Positions 39,394 to 43,326 of a stretch of 43,326 nucleotides of DNA are shown piece after piece (position 1 is the stretch's first letter; every line of letters starts with the position of its first letter). Source of the DNA: CACORA01 sp044234625 (GTDB taxonomy: Bacteria; Planctomycetota; Planctomycetia; Pirellulales; UBA1268); assembly GCA_044234625.1 (NCBI GenBank), contig JBIIIP010000012.1, positions 1-43,326 of the forward strand, read 5' to 3'. The notes under the pieces are model-generated. The model had not been told where the DNA came from. It searched no databases and was given only the letters and a program-made list of their open reading frames with translations. Made by a program: the position numbers and the translations under genes.

Positions 39394-39533
39394 CACAGAG
39401 TATCCCGAAGCGGATGGTGTGGGGGGTTTCCCGGCAGTCCCAGAAAACCGGGTATGCTTGATGTGGTGGAACGCTCGGCAACGGTGATGGCCACGGGTGG
39501 ATCCACCACGCACGCTACCGCAGAAAACCCTTC

Positions 39534-39607
39534 GCGCCCGTAGCTCAGTTGGATAGAGCATGGGATTTCTAATCCCAGGGTCGCTGGTTCGAGTCCAGCC
39601 GGGCGTA
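39534..39607 (+). tRNA. tRNA-Arg (anticodon TCT)
   Basis: The 74-nt cloverleaf has acceptor GCGCCCG with CGGGCGT (first pair G-T), D arm GCTCAGTTGGATAGAGC, anticodon stem-loop TGGGA-TTTCTAA-TCCCA with anticodon TCT, and T arm GCTGGTTCGAGTCCAGC. CCA is not encoded. Confidence 0.97.
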
Positions 39608-39609
39608 AT

Positions 39610-39637
39610 GAAAAGCACTGGAAAACAAGTGCTTTTC
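39610..39637 (+). terminator. Intrinsic-type terminator after tRNA-Arg
   Basis: GAAAAGCACT, an 8-nt loop, AGTGCTTTTC form a perfect 10-bp stem whose 3' arm ends in TTTTC followed by TCATTT. It is 2 bp past the tRNA, a normal place for a tRNA terminator. Confidence 0.75.
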
Positions 39638-39836
39638 TCATTTCAGGTGATGGCGAGTTTCGTCGCCCCGCCAGGAATCCTCAAACATCCTCAAATCTGT
39701 ACCGGGCGAAGAGGCTCGGGTGCTTGAGTTGGCCTGCCTCCCGTAGCCAGGTGTATCCGGCGTGGCGGGCTGAAAACTGCCTGGGGGCGACGGCCACGTA
39801 CATCCTTCCCATCAACGCCTGCCGACAGGTTCCCCG

Positions 39837-41015
39837 ATGCCCGTCCTCGTGCCCGCCGTTCCGCTCCCCAGCCTCGCCGAGGCTGCCGCGGCGGGGCTTC
39901 GCCGGGCTTTTCATCGCGACGCCGCGATCACCGCCGTGGCACCCGGCCGGGTGAATCTCATCGGCGAACACATCGACTACTGCGACGGCTTCGTGCTTCC
40001 TTTGGCGATCGACCGGCACGTCGTCATCGCCGCCGCGACCAACGACACCCGCGCGATTCGGATCGGCTCGACGGAGAGGGAGCCGGTGACATTCTCCCTC
40101 GAGGACCGCTTAACGCCCGGGCAGCCGAAGTGGGCGAACTACGTGCGGGGTGTGATCCGCGGATTCCAGGATCGCGGCATTGCGATCCCCGGATTCGACG
40201 CCTGGATCGTCTCGACCGTGCCGGTCGGCGCCGGACTGTCGTCGTCGGCCGCCCTGGAGTGCGCCGTCGCCACGCTCCTCGAAGCCCTCGGCGGCCAGAC
40301 GCTCGGGCCCCGAGACAAGGCGCTCCTCTGCCAGAAGGCGGAGCACGAGTTCGCCGGCGTGCCCTGCGGGATCATGGACCAGTATGCCTCGACTTTCGGG
40401 ATGCCCGACCGGCTCGTCCTCATCGACTGCCGCTCCGGCGAGCCGACGCTCGTGCCCTTCTCCGACTCGCGGCTGACCATCGTGATCGCCAACACGATGG
40501 CGCATCACGAGCTCGACGACGGCGGCTACGCCGCCCGCAGGCGAAACACCGCCGACGGCTTGGCGATCATCGGCAAGCCGTCCTGGCGTGACGTCACGAT
40601 GGGTGAGGTCGAGGCCGCCTGGCAGCGGCTCGGCGATCCGATCAACCGCCGTTGCCGCCACGTCGTGGGGGAAATCGCCCGCACGGTGGCCGCCGCCACG
40701 GCCATCGAGGCCGGTGATTTCACGGAACTGGGTTCGCTGATGGCTGCCAGCCACGACTCGCTGCGCGACGATTTCGAGGTTTCCTGCCCCGAGCTCGACA
40801 CGATGGTCGAGATCGCCCGCCGCATCGGCCGCGCTGGCGGCGTGCTCGGAACCCGGATGACCGGCGGCGGGTTCGGCGGCTCGACCGTCACGCTCTGCGA
40901 CAGCGATCGGGCCGAGCAGTTCGCCACCCGTCTCCACGCCGCCTATCGCGAGGCCACGGGCATCACGCCCGAGATTTTCGCCTCCCGTCCCGTGCGGGGC
41001 GGACATGTCGTGTGA
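39837..41015 (+). CDS. galK: Galactokinase (GHMP family)
   Basis: GalK phosphorylates galactose at C1 in the Leloir pathway. The 392-aa product has the galactokinase signature GRVNLIGEHIDYCDGFVLP (37-55), the P-loop-like PVGAGLSSSAALECA, FAGVPCGIMDQYAS with the catalytic Asp, and TRMTGGGFGGSTVTL in the C-terminal half. The signature has IDYCDG where E. coli GalK has TDYNDG. Human GALK2, which prefers N-acetylgalactosamine, has IDYCGY, so sugar choice is worth a check. The rest matches GalK. The gene stands alone on its strand and faces a GH43-like gene. Confidence 0.92.
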   Translation: MPVLVPAVPLPSLAEAAAAGLRRAFHRDAAITAVAPGRVNLIGEHIDYCDGFVLPLAIDRHVVIAAATNDTRAIRIGSTEREPVTFSLEDRLTPGQPKWANYVRGVIRGFQDRGIAIPGFDAWIVSTVPVGAGLSSSAALECAVATLLEALGGQTLGPRDKALLCQKAEHEFAGVPCGIMDQYASTFGMPDRLVLIDCRSGEPTLVPFSDSRLTIVIANTMAHHELDDGGYAARRRNTADGLAIIGKPSWRDVTMGEVEAAWQRLGDPINRRCRHVVGEIARTVAAATAIEAGDFTELGSLMAASHDSLRDDFEVSCPELDTMVEIARRIGRAGGVLGTRMTGGGFGGSTVTLCDSDRAEQFATRLHAAYREATGITPEIFASRPVRGGHVV

Positions 41016-41043
41016 AGGGCCGTTGCGATCGGCCCCGGGCGGT

Positions 41044-42024
41044 TCACCGGCCGTCGCCGGCCCGCAGCCGGCGGGCGATCGGCTCGGGCACGGCAAGCAC
41101 GGTGCCGTGTCGCATGCGGATCGGCGTGCCCTCGTCCGGGAACGACATCTTGGCGGATACGTCCTCCCATGTCTTCATGTCGCGCGACCGCATCGCGCCA
41201 TACCGCTCATCCTGGTAGGCGTCGAAGTAAACGAGATACTCGGCGCCGATCTTGATCGCCGACGGCCCCTCGCACCAGACGTTTGCCGGCGTGATCGGTG
41301 CCGATAGCGGGCCGAAGGGGCCGCGATAGCTTTCGGCCGCCGCCACCCGCAGGTGCTTCCGTGGCGGTGGCGGCGTCATGGTCTCGTCCTTGACGATCAT
41401 CCAGAGTCGCTTGCCGTCGCGGAGAAACGTCGCATCGATCACGTTGAAGCCGGGATCATAAAACAGCCGCGTCGGCGCGAAAGTCTCGAAGTCCTTGGTC
41501 GTCGTGTAATAGAGGCGGTGGTTGTAATCGTCCTCAGACGACGCGGCCGTCTCGGAAAACCGCCCGGGAATCGTCGATGCCCAGACGATGAGGTATTCCT
41601 GCCTCGCGTCGTCGTAGTGGATCTCCGGAGCCCAGGAATTCCGCACGGTCGGCTCGTGCGCCATCACCGGAATTTCCCTCTGGGGCGACCACGCCAGGAA
41701 GTCCTTGGTCGATGCGTAGCCGATGTTGTTCTCGTTCCAGCCGGTGGTCCACACCATGTGATAGGTGCCGTCGCCCCCGCGGACCACGCACGGGTCGCGC
41801 ATCAATTTCGACCGGCCCACCTCGGGCGTGAGCAGGCTTTTGCCCCCGGCGATCCGCTCCCAGGCGTAGCCATCGCCGCTGCACGCCAGATGCAGCCCGT
41901 CCTCGCCGTTCTTCGTGAAATACGTGAAGAGATACGCGGCCGGCTCCTCCGCCCGCGTCGGAAACGCGGCTGCGGCGATGCCGGCGACGATCGATGTCAG
42001 CCAAAGCAGTGAGCTGCGTCGCAT
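41044..42024 (-). CDS. Secreted glycoside-hydrolase-like protein (GH43-type beta-propeller)
   Basis: The 326-aa product has a signal peptide (MRRSSLLWLTSIVAGIAAAA, cut near 25). It has GH43-like blades: KLMRDPCVVRGGDGTYHMVWT, WNENNIGYASTKDFLAWSP, NSWAPEIHYDDARQEYLIVWAS, YTTTKDFETFAPTRLFY, VIDATFLRDGKRLWMIVKDE and WCEGPSAIKIGAEYLVYFD. Asp in RDP, Asp in VIDA and Glu in EGPS are at positions used as catalytic residues in five-bladed propellers of clan GH-F. Substrate (arabinan, xylan or other) is not readable. It is divergent from the FAD oxidoreductase gene (186-bp gap) and convergent with galK. Confidence 0.82.
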   Translation of the reverse strand: MRRSSLLWLTSIVAGIAAAAFPTRAEEPAAYLFTYFTKNGEDGLHLACSGDGYAWERIAGGKSLLTPEVGRSKLMRDPCVVRGGDGTYHMVWTTGWNENNIGYASTKDFLAWSPQREIPVMAHEPTVRNSWAPEIHYDDARQEYLIVWASTIPGRFSETAASSEDDYNHRLYYTTTKDFETFAPTRLFYDPGFNVIDATFLRDGKRLWMIVKDETMTPPPPRKHLRVAAAESYRGPFGPLSAPITPANVWCEGPSAIKIGAEYLVYFDAYQDERYGAMRSRDMKTWEDVSAKMSFPDEGTPIRMRHGTVLAVPEPIARRLRAGDGR

Positions 42025-42210
42025 GCCCGAGACTCTACGTCGCCGGAAGCCGCCGTCGCAAGCCTCTGCCCTCGCCGGTGCCTCGCATTGCCCGCGGGCG
42101 GCCTGCCATCGGGCGCGGAGTCGGTGGCGGGCTCTTGGCAGGGTGATTTCCGCGTGGGACGATGACGGGATCTTGTGGACAGGGCAGCGCTCCCGGAGCA
42201 TTCCCACGGC

Positions 42211-43326
42211 ATGAGTGACACGCGGGTTCCCAGGCCGTACGCACGGCTCCTGATTCCCCTCCTCGCCGCGCTGCTCCTCGCGCCGCTGGCGGCGCTCCAG
42301 GCCGAGGATCAGTCGCTCCGCGTCGATCTTCTGATCGTGGGAGGAAACGAGTCGGCGTGCGCCGCCGCGGTGCAGGCGGCCCGACTCGGCGTGGAAAGAA
42401 TCGCCCTCGTGAATGACATCGACTGGCTGGGGGGGGCAGTTCAGCGCGGAAGGCGTCGGGCCTGTCGATGAACGCACGCTCATCGGCGGAAAATCGACGA
42501 ATTTTCCCCGCTCGGGGCTCTTCCTCGAAATGGTCGAGCGGATTCGCGATCACAACCGCAAGAAATATGGAGTGCCGGCGCCCGGCAACAGCTGGTCGGC
42601 CACGGAAACGATCACGCCCGCCGCAGCGGCCAGGCTCTTCGAGGACTTGCTCGCCCCCTACGCTGCGGAGGGCAGCGGACAGATTCGTGTGCTGCGGGGC
42701 TGGCAGCCGGCGCGAGTGACCGTCGAGGGCAACCGCGTGGCGGGAGTGGTCTTCGAACGGACCGATGACGGAGCCGGCACGCTTACCGTGGCGGCGCGGC
42801 TGACGATCGATTCCTCCGACTGGGGCGACGTGATCCGGCTGGGCGGCGCGAAGTACCTGGCGGGCGTCGACCCGCATTCCCGCTTCAACGAGCCGAGCGC
42901 ACCGCAAACGCTCGACGACGAGGCCCCGCGGGAGATGAATTCCATCACGTGGTCCGTCACGCTCCGCGAGGCGGATCACGACGCCGTCATTGCCTGCCCC
43001 GCACGCTATGACGATCGCTCCTTCGAGCTCCAGGTGCCGCCGTGGGTCGACAGCGACATGCGCGACGGCATCTATTCGAATTCGGGATGCAGCGTGTACA
43101 CGCAGCGGCGGCTAATCGACCGCCGGCATTTCGGCCTCCCGCGCGGCGTGGAGACGCTGCAGCTCAACTCGACGCCCCAGGACTATCCCCTCTGCCAATT
43201 GCCCAGCCACGTGGCGGAGGCCCTGGAAGCGACGGAGGCCGGCGCGTCGCGGAAGAACATCGTCGACATGACGCCCGCGCAGCGGCGGATCATCTTCGCC
43301 GACGCCAAACAACGCTCGCTCGCGTT
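42211..43326 (+). CDS. Secreted FAD-dependent oxidoreductase, frameshifted at an 8-G run, cut by the window
   Basis: The ATG at 42211 starts a signal peptide (RLLIPLLAALLLAPLAA, cut near 31) and a Rossmann FAD motif DLLIVGGNESACAAAVQAARLG (39-60, two parts). After VNDIDWLGG the frame changes at the G-run 42429-42436: read as eight Gs it gives AVQRGRRRACR and a stop at 42471. Reading seven gives WLGGQFSAEGVGPVDERTL (in two parts), which is the motif expected in this family. From CAG at 42437 the second frame is open to the window end, with FPRSGLFLEMVERIRDHN, LTIDSSDWGDVIRLGGAKYL and YTQRRLIDRRHFG. The family occurs beside sugar-degradation genes in planctomycetes. Sequencing error, decay or slippage are all possible. 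Confidence 0.75.

Noticed and set aside
39681..40019. 112-codon minus-strand frame between tRNA-Arg and galK, once considered as an integrase remnant
   Set aside because: Its first half is antisense to galK and the rest shows no recombinase residues; no direct repeat of the tRNA 3' end was found nearby.

Overview
The window is high-GC bacterial DNA and most likely comes from a planctomycete (Planctomycetota, Pirellulales-like). That is an inference from gene content: a DUF4139-type remnant, a tiny lipoprotein and zinc-ribbon-headed proteins of planctomycete type, a membrane Ser/Thr kinase with a large ectodomain, a YdiJ-like FAD/Fe-S fusion, and secreted sialidase, GH43-like and FAD-oxidoreductase genes. 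No rRNA, integrase, transposase, phage gene or CRISPR array was seen. Two tRNA genes are present: Val(TAC) and Arg(TCT).

Layout. 1-8.4 kb: the 5' part of hisE, miaA, a class-I amidotransferase-fold protein that has lost its catalytic cysteine, a methyltransferase, glgB, a repeat-rich gap, and a PpiD/SurA-like membrane chaperone with an exact 12-bp tandem repeat. 8.5-16.5 kb: topA, a decayed DUF4139 gene ending at a two-gene cassette (84-aa protein plus nucleotidyltransferase), an overlapping pyrD-trpS-acpS set, an HU-like protein with a good sigma70 promoter, and a small lipoprotein. 16.9-26.3 kb: a tightly packed minus-strand run of ten genes: DUF309, LON-domain protein, folE, a membrane protein, a zinc-ribbon membrane protein, an FAD/Fe-S dehydrogenase, moaD, moaE, moaA, a cysteine desulfurase-like enzyme and a YkgJ-type cysteine-cluster protein. 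It joins GTP-derived cofactor steps (FolE, MoaA) with a possible sulfur donor for MoaD. 26.4-30.3 kb: nth, dcd, aspS, a cluster of hairpins, tRNA-Val and a second repeat island. 30.3-37.3 kb: small housekeeping and unknown genes (4HBT thioesterase, ACT protein, two zinc-ribbon proteins, HD hydrolase, a haem c-type protein) and a Ser/Thr kinase. 37.4-43.3 kb: an HdeD-like membrane protein, then a sugar-related stretch (sialidase, tRNA-Arg, galK, GH43-like enzyme, FAD oxidoreductase running off the end).

The most unusual signal is a family of about 140-170 bp intergenic elements with inverted termini. Copies fill the three long gaps that lie between convergent transcription units (5.6-6.1, 16.5-16.9 and 29.9-30.25 kb), together with a 76-bp module and a short palindrome. 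Other points of note are the cysteine-less amidotransferase, the layered decay of the DUF4139 gene beside the nucleotidyltransferase cassette, an 8-G run that breaks the last gene, and AspRS residues His31 and Gly83, which suggest a non-discriminating enzyme. All positions, motifs and hairpins were read by eye; no database search was possible.
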